Positions 54,756 to 62,442 of a stretch of 64,000 nucleotides of DNA are shown here, piece after piece. Every line of letters begins with the position of its first letter. Positions within the stretch are counted from its first letter, which is position 1. The position numbers were made by a program, and so were the translations under genes. Source of the stretch: Ignavibacteria bacterium (GTDB taxonomy: Bacteria > Bacteroidota > Ignavibacteria > Ignavibacteriales > SURF-24); the NCBI GenBank assembly GCA_025612245.1, contig JAAXKQ010000006.1, positions 186,001-250,000 of the forward strand, written 5' to 3'. Under the pieces are notes generated by a model. It had not been told where the DNA came from. It saw only the letters and a list, made by a program, of their open reading frames with translations, and did not search any database.

Positions 54756-55673
54756 ATGGAAAAATTTGATCTTGCTCTTGCATATACATGGGAATATGAT
54801 GAAGATTTTATCAGGCTTATTGAGGATATGGCGCGCGGACTTCAGATTACAACATATCTGATGAGAGAAGATAATGTTTTCGACGTCATAGATAAGCTGA
54901 AACACCGTGCCTTATCGGTTTTATGCTACCTCGACAGGGCTTCCGACGTAAATGACGACTTTGAGGAAATTGCACACACTTTAACCCGCCGAAACACAAA
55001 GATATTTAACCCTTATAAACTAGTCTCACACGCAATCGACAAGGCCACAATGCACCTGGAGTTTATTACTGCCGGTCTGCATACGCCTTATTCCATCATT
55101 ATTCCCCCTTTTAGTGAGGAAGAGGAGATCTACCTGTCCCTGGATGACCTTGCAATACTCGACCGCCCTTTCATCATCAAGCCTGCAAACACCACCGGCG
55201 GTGGAATGGGCGTCGTTACCGGAGCCGAAACCTTAAAGGAAGTGCTCGAAGAAAGAATGACAAATAATGAGGACAAGTATCTCCTTCAGGAAAAGATCTA
55301 TCCGCAGATCCTGGACGGCAAGCGCGCCTGGTTCAGGTCCTTCTGGGCATTCGGCAAGGCAATCCCCTGCTGGTGGGATGACCAGACGCACTACTATTCA
55401 GAACTTACGAGCGAAGAGGTAGAGAAATTTCACCTTCAGGAACTCTTCCGCGATACGCGCAAGATTGCGAGGCTGACCGGGCTGGATTTTTTCTCTACGG
55501 AGATCGTACTGTCGACGAAGGGAAAATTCATCGTTGTCGATTATGTAAATGACCAGTGCGACATGCGCTTTCAATCCAGACACTTTGACGGCGTGCCGGA
55601 TAACATTGTAAGAAAAATTATCTACAACATGCTCCTCGTGGTTAGAAAAGTGAAACGCACGGGGCAGAAATAG
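54756..55673 (+). CDS. ATP-grasp domain protein
   Basis: This 305-aa protein has an N-terminal substrate-binding region and an ATP-grasp fold: FIIKPANTTGGGMGVV is the glycine-rich ATP loop, YLLQEKIYP the adenine-contacting strand, and FFSTEIVLSTKGKFIVVDYVN the metal-binding region, with VDYVND carrying the acidic/Asn residues. ATP-grasp enzymes ligate a carboxylate to an amine or thiol through acyl-phosphate. It has no obvious peptide, amino-acid or natural-product genes beside it, so the product is unknown. It is transcribed divergently from the TPR gene. Confidence 0.85.
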   Translation: MEKFDLALAYTWEYDEDFIRLIEDMARGLQITTYLMREDNVFDVIDKLKHRALSVLCYLDRASDVNDDFEEIAHTLTRRNTKIFNPYKLVSHAIDKATMHLEFITAGLHTPYSIIIPPFSEEEEIYLSLDDLAILDRPFIIKPANTTGGGMGVVTGAETLKEVLEERMTNNEDKYLLQEKIYPQILDGKRAWFRSFWAFGKAIPCWWDDQTHYYSELTSEEVEKFHLQELFRDTRKIARLTGLDFFSTEIVLSTKGKFIVVDYVNDQCDMRFQSRHFDGVPDNIVRKIIYNMLLVVRKVKRTGQK

Positions 55674-55784
55674 AAAATTCCCCATAAATACGTCAAGTAA
55701 GATTAATCAATCGGAGTGAAGTAAGTACAACAAAGTTGTATGTTAAAACCGGCGCGGTATCAAGCCATAAAAGAAATTTATTCG

Positions 55785-55807
55785 GGGCTGCCTGAAAAAA
55801 GCAGCCC
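55785..55807 (-). terminator. hairpin after the PorV/PorQ-like gene
   Basis: GGGCTGC pairs with GCAGCCC around a CTGAAAAAA-type loop, between the convergent ATP-grasp and barrel genes. No clear U-tract follows on the minus strand. Confidence 0.4.
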
Positions 55808-55823
55808 ACGATTGGTCTAAATG

Positions 55824-57020
55824 TTAAAAGTTGTACGACACGTTAAGAGTATATGCAAGAGTTCTTTTCCCTTCTTTTAAGCCCACGTAAGGAGCCATGG
55901 AAGAGACTGTACCGTTTGCAATTGAAGACTGGTCGAATTTTACCATAAGAGGTAGAGAACTGCTTATGACCTTTCCAACAGGAAGCTCAACTCCAAATCC
56001 ATAAGTCGTTCCCTCTACGCTTTTAGGAAACCTGTAGAAGTCCATGTTATCCCTTGTCTCCTTGAGCCATCCGCCCCTCAGGGAAAGCATCTCCAGAATT
56101 TTAATTTCGGCACCGAACGAATACCTGGTAAAATACTTTGAATTCAGGAGGTCCTGGTATTGCGCTGAGATAATGGCACTTATCAGCCGGAAGTTTCCTG
56201 ATATAAGACCGGGCCTGATTTCATAGGCGGCCGCAAGCCTCATTGCCGAAGGCAGGTAACTGCCGGTAATATCTTCGCCAGGCAGATAATACGGCCTGAG
56301 ATCTATCACGTGATCCCTTGAGTCTTCTTCAATTTCTATGTTTTCATACCGGCCTAGAATAAACTGGGCGGCAATTCTATTGTCCACGTCGGTTTTAATC
56401 TTGGAATTAGACACGTTCGAGAAACTTAAGCCTAAAGTAAGCTCGTGCCCCAATATAGCGTCTCCGAATGTAAGTTTATTCATCAATCCCGCATCCAGTG
56501 TCCATGCAGTTCTCGACAGTCTGCCCGATTCATCATCAAAGTAGTTCAGATTTATTCCGGCTTTCAGCCCCTCAAAGATATTACGCGAGTAATTGATGGA
56601 ATAAATGTTTGAATATGGGCTGGAAGGCTCGGCAAGTGAAATAAGGTTTTCCCCGGTATTCATCACCTTGAAGCCCCAGCTGAAATGCATGAAGTTAAAG
56701 CCCAGGGCGCCAAACTTGCCGAGGTTAACCCCTGCCCCGTAGGTGTCGTAGTTGGCTTTGACTCCATAAAGGAAGGTAAATTCAAGGTGTGAAATCTGTG
56801 TACTTGCACCTTCTGCCGAAAGGGATGAAGCCGCCGGGTTAAAGATGTTCATGAAGGGGCTTCCGCCGAGGGCCGCGCTCCCTCTTCCCATAGCCTCAGT
56901 CCTTGCATCAGGCTGGTTTAACAGAAGCATCTGGATTGCCTCACCCTTATAGATCTGCGCCTTAATGCCTGAAAAAGCAAAGAAAGCTCCGGCAAGAGCT
57001 AATAACAAAATTCTCCTCAT
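55824..57020 (-). CDS. PorV/PorQ-family outer-membrane protein
   Basis: This 398-aa barrel of the PorV/PorQ (UPF0164-like) family is associated in Bacteroidota with the type IX secretion system. The signal (LLLALAGAFFAFSGIKAQ) is followed by the signature start DARTEAMGRGSAALGGSPFMNIFNPAA, rich in Gly/Ala with the MGxA pattern. The barrel ends TLAYTLNVSYNF with a terminal Phe. ATG 57020 has GGAGGAG upstream. No other T9SS gene is nearby, so only the family can be asserted. Confidence 0.85.
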   Translation of the reverse strand: MRRILLLALAGAFFAFSGIKAQIYKGEAIQMLLLNQPDARTEAMGRGSAALGGSPFMNIFNPAASSLSAEGASTQISHLEFTFLYGVKANYDTYGAGVNLGKFGALGFNFMHFSWGFKVMNTGENLISLAEPSSPYSNIYSINYSRNIFEGLKAGINLNYFDDESGRLSRTAWTLDAGLMNKLTFGDAILGHELTLGLSFSNVSNSKIKTDVDNRIAAQFILGRYENIEIEEDSRDHVIDLRPYYLPGEDITGSYLPSAMRLAAAYEIRPGLISGNFRLISAIISAQYQDLLNSKYFTRYSFGAEIKILEMLSLRGGWLKETRDNMDFYRFPKSVEGTTYGFGVELPVGKVISSSLPLMVKFDQSSIANGTVSSMAPYVGLKEGKRTLAYTLNVSYNF

Positions 57021-57171
57021 GGTTATCTCCTCCAAAATCCTAGTCTTTAGTTATGGGAATGGGGTAATAAATGAGCCGGAAAGATAGGGAAATTTGTACT
57101 AAAAATCCCGGTTGAGTTAATTTCTCACAGCTCAGCCGGGTGCATAAAAAGGTATATTGCAGGGTAGTTTT

Positions 57172-58206
57172 TTAGAAGACCATGTCATCCTCAATTGTCT
57201 CAAGCATGTAAAGGTAGCTTTCATACCTTTCCACCGGAATTTTTTCTTCTTCTACTGCTGCAACCACGGCGCAGCCCGGCTCGTGGTTGTGTGTGCACGT
57301 ATTGAAGCGGCACATATCTATATATGGCTTAAACTCTATAAAGTAATGGCCGAGGTTTTCTTTTGTAATTCCGTACGGGTCAATTTCCCTAATGCCGGGG
57401 GTGTCTATTATATATGTATCCGGTTCAACTCTTACCATTATGCTTGTAACCGTCGTGTGTTTGCCTTTTTGTGTGAATGTGCTCGTCTGGCCGGTCTTAA
57501 AATTCAGTAATTCATACATACTGTTTAATAGCGATGACTTTCCCACGCCCGAGTGCCCCCAGAAGATGTTTTTCCTGCCCTTGAGGAGCCCCTTGATCTC
57601 TTCAATGCCTTCGCCTGTTACGACGCTGCTCGTAATTACATTATAGCCTACAGAGGCGTAAAGTTCCTTCCAGACTTCAGCTTCATAATCATCATCCAGG
57701 TCGGTTTTATTGATGACAAGATAAATATTAAGGCTGGAGCTTTCGCCCGCAACGATGATCCTGTCGACTGCTTTGTTGTTGAATTTCGGAATGCCTACGC
57801 TGCTTACGACAAATAAATTATCCACGTTGGCAGCAATCACCTGCTCCAGGCGCTCACCCCTGTAGCCTGCGCCTTTTATCTTCGGGGCTTTTCTGGAAAG
57901 GTAATTTTTCCTTGCCTCAATTTTATACACAATACCCGTCCCGTCGCTGTTCTCCTCAAACTCAACCTTATCGCCTACAACAGCCAGGTTCACCTTGTAA
58001 AGCTTATCTTTCTTTAAGTTATACTCATTCTTAAACTTACCCTTTACAGCACATCTTATTATATTTCCGGTTTCAGGAACAAGAACATAACAATCTTTGC
58101 TTTCAACCCTGGAAACTACACCTTTGATAAATCCTCCGCTAGTATTTTTCTGATTTTTAATTAAAGCTATACTTTTTTTCCACCCAGTATTCCACCCTGC
58201 CGCCAT
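57172..58206 (-). CDS. rsgA: ribosome small-subunit GTPase
   Basis: This circularly permuted GTPase assists 30S ribosome maturation. It has an OB-fold N-domain (IKGVVSRVESKDCYVLVPET). The GTPase motifs come in permuted order: G4 VINKTDLDD, P-loop GHSGVGKSSLLN and DTPGIREIDPYG. The zinc-finger domain is CRFNTCTHNHEPGC. Length is normal from about 58128. The only canonical in-frame start is ATG 58206, which overlaps tonB by 50 bases and codes for residues that look like an out-of-frame tonB tail. Family alignment puts the real N-terminus near 58128, where an ATC follows GGAGG. Confidence 0.93.
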   Translation of the reverse strand: MAAGWNTGWKKSIALIKNQKNTSGGFIKGVVSRVESKDCYVLVPETGNIIRCAVKGKFKNEYNLKKDKLYKVNLAVVGDKVEFEENSDGTGIVYKIEARKNYLSRKAPKIKGAGYRGERLEQVIAANVDNLFVVSSVGIPKFNNKAVDRIIVAGESSSLNIYLVINKTDLDDDYEAEVWKELYASVGYNVITSSVVTGEGIEEIKGLLKGRKNIFWGHSGVGKSSLLNSMYELLNFKTGQTSTFTQKGKHTTVTSIMVRVEPDTYIIDTPGIREIDPYGITKENLGHYFIEFKPYIDMCRFNTCTHNHEPGCAVVAAVEEEKIPVERYESYLYMLETIEDDMVF

Positions 58207-58948
58207 TATAAGTGACGGCCTCCCACCTGGACTTATAGGCGGCTTTTATGACGTTATTCAGATACCTGTATGAATTTGTTGTATTGCTGCTCACCCGGTG
58301 CTCTTTTACAAACCCGTCCGTACCAATTCTGAGTATAAGGTCGATTTCACCCTGAATGTTGTCATCAGGCTTCTCCGGCACGACTTCGAGCACCTGTCTT
58401 GGAATAAAAGGAAGCCTAGGCAGATCCCCTATTCCGCCTCCTTTCGGGTACCCCCCCAGTCCCGTTGCAATAAATATGCCTTTTCCCGTTCCTTCGGCAT
58501 TTCCGTTTCCTCCGGATGATTCCGTATTGCCGAGGCCCCTTCGGTCGGGTGAAAGGCCATCAACCTTTAAGACATCCCGTCCTTCGGTTGAAGGAAGCGG
58601 AATGTTTCCGGAACCGGCTCCTTCTTTCTCGTTTGGCTGAATGTTACCCATACCCGTGGCGGCATTCTTTGTCAGAGGCGGCTGTTCTACCGGAACGGGC
58701 AGACTGCTAATCTGTCCGGTTTCTTCCTGCGGATTTGATAAAGCTGAAACTACTTTGGGAATAACCTTCGTAGTCTCAGACCTGTGGTTTTCCACCAGTT
58801 CAACTTCCACGGAAGAAACTTTTTCGGCTTCGGGCCAGAGGACCTTATAGAAAATTATGCCCGTAAGTAAAGCTGCATGAATTCCCAGGCTTAAAAATAA
58901 GCCCAAACAGGCCTCTCCGGCAAGATTTTTTAATTTTATTAGCCGCAT
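58157..58948 (-). CDS. TonB-type energy transducer
   Basis: This 263-aa protein has an N-terminal transmembrane helix (LFLSLGIHAALLTGIIFYKV), then a Pro/Glu/Gly-rich periplasmic linker (about residues 55-170). The C-terminal TonB domain ends with a mixed aromatic strand (YNGGRVEYWVEKKYSF). It transmits proton-motive energy to TonB-dependent receptors. The exbB/exbD genes are not here. The gene ends just before rsgA. Confidence 0.8.
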   Translation of the reverse strand: MRLIKLKNLAGEACLGLFLSLGIHAALLTGIIFYKVLWPEAEKVSSVEVELVENHRSETTKVIPKVVSALSNPQEETGQISSLPVPVEQPPLTKNAATGMGNIQPNEKEGAGSGNIPLPSTEGRDVLKVDGLSPDRRGLGNTESSGGNGNAEGTGKGIFIATGLGGYPKGGGIGDLPRLPFIPRQVLEVVPEKPDDNIQGEIDLILRIGTDGFVKEHRVSSNTTNSYRYLNNVIKAAYKSRWEAVTYNGGRVEYWVEKKYSFN

Positions 58949-59032
58949 TAAAACGTCCCGGTTACAGGCATATTAAGCCCACGAAACATTTTAAAATACT
59001 GATTTTTTTTGGATTATACGAGGGATGAATTT

Positions 59033-59064
59033 GGAAGGTGGATGGAAATTTCCATGCACCTTCC
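59033..59064. repeat. long near-perfect inverted repeat downstream of the FadL-like gene
   Basis: GGAAGGTG + ATGGAAA pair with TTTCCAT + CACCTTCC with a single mismatch over 16 bases per arm and no loop to speak of. It lies between the FadL-like gene and tonB. No U-tract follows. Confidence 0.5.
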
Positions 59065-59085
59065 TCCGGAAAAATTCAATTTAGC

Positions 59086-60510
59086 TTAGAACCTGTAAGA
59101 TACTGAAAGGATGAGGTTATGGTTACGAATGTCCTGGTAAGTCCGGGATTCATTATTGCCATAGTTTTCGCCGATATCTTTCCACCATCCGTATGCATAG
59201 GCAAGATCGAAAGCAAAAGCTTCATCGGCCAGGAAACCGACACCGCCCGTTACGTACTTTCTATTCCTTTCTGAAGGATCCCCCTCGTAAGGTGACGGAT
59301 TCATTATAAAGCCACCTCTTAAGCGCAGGTTAACCTCTGGAATTGTATATTCAGCTCCCAGGTTGTAATTAACAACTCCGCGGTAGGTAGTCTTTATGTC
59401 CTTATTGTTGGCGCTCATTGTGCCTGCATCCAGCCCGCTCTTAAATTCCATCTGTGTAAAATCTATGTAAGTCACGTCCCCGCTTAATATAAGTCCCTTC
59501 AGGTTTACCGAGGCGCCGCCAGAGAACTGGTAGGGTGAGCTAATGTCGTACTCTGATGTACTGACATTCTGGAAATCCTGGAAAGGAAGATAAGTTGCAT
59601 TGGCAAATGTGCTTTGACCATTGACAGTATAAGTTTCCTTGATAGTATAAGAAGTCGGGAATTTTATGCTGGCGCCAATTCTTGCCATGGGGCTTACCTG
59701 ATATATAAAGCCTATCTTCGCATCCCAGCCCGAAATATCCCAGTCAAGAACGTCGTTGAAATAGAACTCCCTGAAGTCCGCCGTTGTTGAATCTGCCGGA
59801 TCTGTCAGAACGTTAAATCCGTATGCGTTTTTTGTATCTGTTTCGTAATAATCCCTTGAGCTGTTATAGCTTCCGGAAATAATATTTAATGTGGCACCAA
59901 GATAAATATTTCTGGCAACTTCAATGGCTCCTGAAAAAGACCACCTTCCGATGCCGCCTTTGGAAAGGATAGTGCCATCCTGGTTCAGATTACCTCTGAT
60001 GGGGGTATTACCGTTCTGGTCCGTAAGGCCGAGTTCATAGAGGATTTCATCTCCGGCATTATTTGCGATCATTGAAGAATTGGGGTTAAAGCCGTTAAAG
60101 CTCACAGCGCCGTTAAAATCCCTGTCCCTGTTATATCCAACCGCAAAAACGAGGCTTCCCCTGATTGTAGGGAAAGGAAATGCAAAGCTGAGCTGGTTAA
60201 GGTTTGTTGCGCTGTTCGAATAATCTGTAGTATTCCCGAAAAACGTGGTGCTGTTATTTTGTTTCGAATAATTAAGGCCGCCGGCAAATTCCATCCTTTT
60301 CAGCAGTCCGAAGCCTGCGGGATTAAAAGATGCCGCCGAGTAGTCGTCGCTTAAAGACTGGTATGCATTTCCCATACCAAGAGCCCTGGCGCTTGAGCCG
60401 AGGCCAATGTCGGAAAGCCGGAATGCATCAAGAGGAATTTGGGCACTCACCGCTCCGGCAAAATAACTAAAGAATAATAAGAGTGCCAAACTTAAAGCTG
60501 TATGTTTCAT
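59086..60510 (-). CDS. OmpP1/FadL-family outer-membrane barrel
   Basis: This 474-aa barrel has a signal (LALLLFFSYFAGAVSAQ) and the FadL/TodX-type start GLGSSARALGMGNAYQSLSDDYSAASFNPAG. The last residues NLILSVSYRF fit a barrel end. FadL family members pass long-chain fatty acids or aromatic hydrocarbons through a lateral or axial opening. ATG 60510 follows the upstream stop TAA directly, with GGGAGAA before it, so translation is coupled to the CxxCH lipoprotein gene. Substrate not known. Confidence 0.8.
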   Translation of the reverse strand: MKHTALSLALLLFFSYFAGAVSAQIPLDAFRLSDIGLGSSARALGMGNAYQSLSDDYSAASFNPAGFGLLKRMEFAGGLNYSKQNNSTTFFGNTTDYSNSATNLNQLSFAFPFPTIRGSLVFAVGYNRDRDFNGAVSFNGFNPNSSMIANNAGDEILYELGLTDQNGNTPIRGNLNQDGTILSKGGIGRWSFSGAIEVARNIYLGATLNIISGSYNSSRDYYETDTKNAYGFNVLTDPADSTTADFREFYFNDVLDWDISGWDAKIGFIYQVSPMARIGASIKFPTSYTIKETYTVNGQSTFANATYLPFQDFQNVSTSEYDISSPYQFSGGASVNLKGLILSGDVTYIDFTQMEFKSGLDAGTMSANNKDIKTTYRGVVNYNLGAEYTIPEVNLRLRGGFIMNPSPYEGDPSERNRKYVTGGVGFLADEAFAFDLAYAYGWWKDIGENYGNNESRTYQDIRNHNLILSVSYRF

Positions 60511-61200
60511 TTATCTTCTCCCTGAATTGCTTGATCTGCCCCCTTCGTTATTTCTGGATTTGGGCTGTTCGTTTGAATTCTTGTTTTCAGAAGAGCTCCT
60601 GGTCTCATTCCTGTTTTGATTTGTGTTATCTCCATTCTGCACGTTTGCAGGCGTCGTTGAACCGCCGCTTCCGCCTGAAGAGCCGCCAGGGTTTCTACCT
60701 GCAGGTGGTGGTGGAGGTGGAGAGGGTAATTGTCCTGTTCTTGTCTCGCCGCTCCTTCCGCCTTCCTGATCGCGGCTTTTCCCGTTATACTGTATTCCTT
60801 GTCCATCACGTCTATCTCTTGTCCTTGAGGTTCTTTCCGGAGGAGTGATATTTGACCACCAAGGTTTCTGGTAATAAAATCCATAATCGCCGTAGTACTG
60901 AGTGGGATAGTAATACTGGCCGGTATAATATTCCTCGGAATAGTATCCTTCATCCAGAAGCACCTCATCTTCCTCGTGGGCTTTGAACATCGACAGGTGC
61001 TCGCTTTGCGTCATATTTCCAGGCCTGTCCGTACTGGTATGACAGCTGGCGCAGTCGTCATAAAAATAAACCTTGCTGTTGTAAGTATAGCCGTTTTCAT
61101 CCTTTGCCTGAACGTCCGGATGCTCAACCACGGTATAGCATCCGCTAAAGGCGGAAAGTGCCGCGGTTAGTACAACGGGTATATAAAATCTTAGTCTCAT
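60511..61200 (-). CDS. lipoprotein with a single CxxCH motif and disordered tail
   Basis: I do not recognise a family. The 229-aa lipoprotein has signal RFYIPVVLTAALSAFSG and lipobox FSGC. The mature start CYTVVEHPDV is followed by VYFYDDCASCHTSTDRPGN, a c-type haem motif CASCH, about 45 residues from the N-terminus. Tyr-rich stretches (EEYYTGQYYYPTQYYGDY) follow. A Pro8-rich stretch (LPSPPPPPPAGR) leads to a Ser/Gly/Asn/Arg-rich tail ending NSGRR. No methionine ligand can be identified by eye. It starts three bases after the aromatic-rich lipoprotein gene stop and ends against the FadL-like start. Confidence 0.75.
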   Translation of the reverse strand: MRLRFYIPVVLTAALSAFSGCYTVVEHPDVQAKDENGYTYNSKVYFYDDCASCHTSTDRPGNMTQSEHLSMFKAHEEDEVLLDEGYYSEEYYTGQYYYPTQYYGDYGFYYQKPWWSNITPPERTSRTRDRRDGQGIQYNGKSRDQEGGRSGETRTGQLPSPPPPPPAGRNPGGSSGGSGGSTTPANVQNGDNTNQNRNETRSSSENKNSNEQPKSRNNEGGRSSNSGRR

Positions 61201-61203
61201 TGA

Positions 61204-62286
61204 TTACCTTCTTCTTCCAGTGCTATTTCCGCCGTTGTTCCTGGACTGCGGTGCGTTTCCTTCCCTTGAACCACTGCTGGAGCCTCTGGACTGTGGTGGA
61301 TTATAGCTCCTGTTCTCAGTTCCTCTTGATTCCCTGTTTGGAGGATTGTACTGCTGCGTTGGAGGATTGTACTGTGGCGGGTTCCCGCCCCTCTGTTCAG
61401 GTCTGTATGTGCCGTTATAGTTCCTTCTTCTGTCGTTACCTTCTCTGTTGCCGTTACGATTCTGATCAGTATTCCTGCTGCCTTCATTACGTGGGCGCGT
61501 ATAACTTCCGGAATTTGTCCTCTGCCTGTCACGCCTGTAAATCGGCTGCTGGCGCTTTTCAGGAGCATTAGTGTTCCCTTTTCTTAAAGTCGTCTTACCC
61601 TGCTGCTGCTCTCTGGTGCTTATCGAGCCGTTTCTGGTCTTAGGAGCCATGTTGGTTCTGGTATCCGTTTGAGTTCTTGGCTTAAAAAGACTTCTTCCCG
61701 TGGTATTTCTTGTAGGCGAAAGGAGATCTCTGTTCCTTAAACCGGCCGTACGACCGCCTTCACTTAATCTCGACTTCGGGTAATTGCGTGAAGGTGTATT
61801 GTATGTATACCAGTTTCCCCATCCGTAGTTATGCCCATAATGCGGATACCAGTATCCGTAGCCGGGGCCGTAATAATATGAGGGATAATAGGAGAACGGA
61901 TCGCTGTACCAGTAATTGTCGTACCAGCCTGACCAGTACCATGGAGAATACCATGGGTCGCCCCATCCTACAGAAATTCCTATATTAACGCCCGGATGGT
62001 AGCCCCAGTAATACCTTCTGTAAAATGGACGGTAAGAATCACCAATGTAATAGTTGTTAATTATCGCGCCGTCTGGATAATCACCGCCGGCATAGTATGT
62101 CGTATCCTCCGACTGGTAATTATCCCCATAAACACTGTCCCTCTGACTGTAGGAATCTTCATAATCTCTTTCATGGTACCTTCTGGAGTACCGGCCGTCA
62201 TCCGTAGCGACCTGTGTGTAGCACCCGTAAAATCCGGCAAAAGAGACAAGAAGGATCGTAAAGATTAAATAATTAAAATTTTTCAT
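61204..62286 (-). CDS. aromatic-rich lipoprotein with Arg/Asn-rich tail
   Basis: No known family is recognised. The 360-aa lipoprotein has signal NYLIFTILLVSFAGFYG and lipobox YGC. About residues 24-155 are extremely rich in Tyr, Trp, Gly, Asp and Ser (for example WYSPWYWSGWYDNYWYSDP and PSYYYGPGYGYWYPHYG). From about residue 170 on, the protein is Arg/Asn/Thr/Gln/Gly-rich (REQQQGKTTLRKG, GSRNTDQNRNGNREGN) and ends STGRRR. Such composition suggests an intrinsically disordered, possibly sticky or self-associating surface protein. It is first in the tightly coupled operon with the CxxCH lipoprotein and the FadL-like barrel. Confidence 0.75.
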   Translation of the reverse strand: MKNFNYLIFTILLVSFAGFYGCYTQVATDDGRYSRRYHERDYEDSYSQRDSVYGDNYQSEDTTYYAGGDYPDGAIINNYYIGDSYRPFYRRYYWGYHPGVNIGISVGWGDPWYSPWYWSGWYDNYWYSDPFSYYPSYYYGPGYGYWYPHYGHNYGWGNWYTYNTPSRNYPKSRLSEGGRTAGLRNRDLLSPTRNTTGRSLFKPRTQTDTRTNMAPKTRNGSISTREQQQGKTTLRKGNTNAPEKRQQPIYRRDRQRTNSGSYTRPRNEGSRNTDQNRNGNREGNDRRRNYNGTYRPEQRGGNPPQYNPPTQQYNPPNRESRGTENRSYNPPQSRGSSSGSREGNAPQSRNNGGNSTGRRR

Positions 62287-62442
62287 ATCGCCACCTTTTA
62301 AACTTCACCTTCATAAAGAAGAACAATTAATGTGCCCACTAAAATTCCCCGAATCCGGAGAAAAATGGAGAATTCTTACCTGGAAGTGTAGCAAAGAGTG
62401 AACTGCTTTGTACTGTTTCTTATACAGTATTATACAACAGTA

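Noticed and set aside
60511-60968. Alternative minus-strand frame within the CxxCH lipoprotein gene
   Set aside because: It is a different frame of a gene with a convincing signal and motif; the Arg/Gln-rich composition is a frame artefact of the low-complexity DNA.
61197-61568. Second minus-strand frame in the 3' half of the aromatic-rich lipoprotein gene
   Set aside because: It has no signal peptide and lies wholly inside a gene with lipobox and good spacing to its neighbour.
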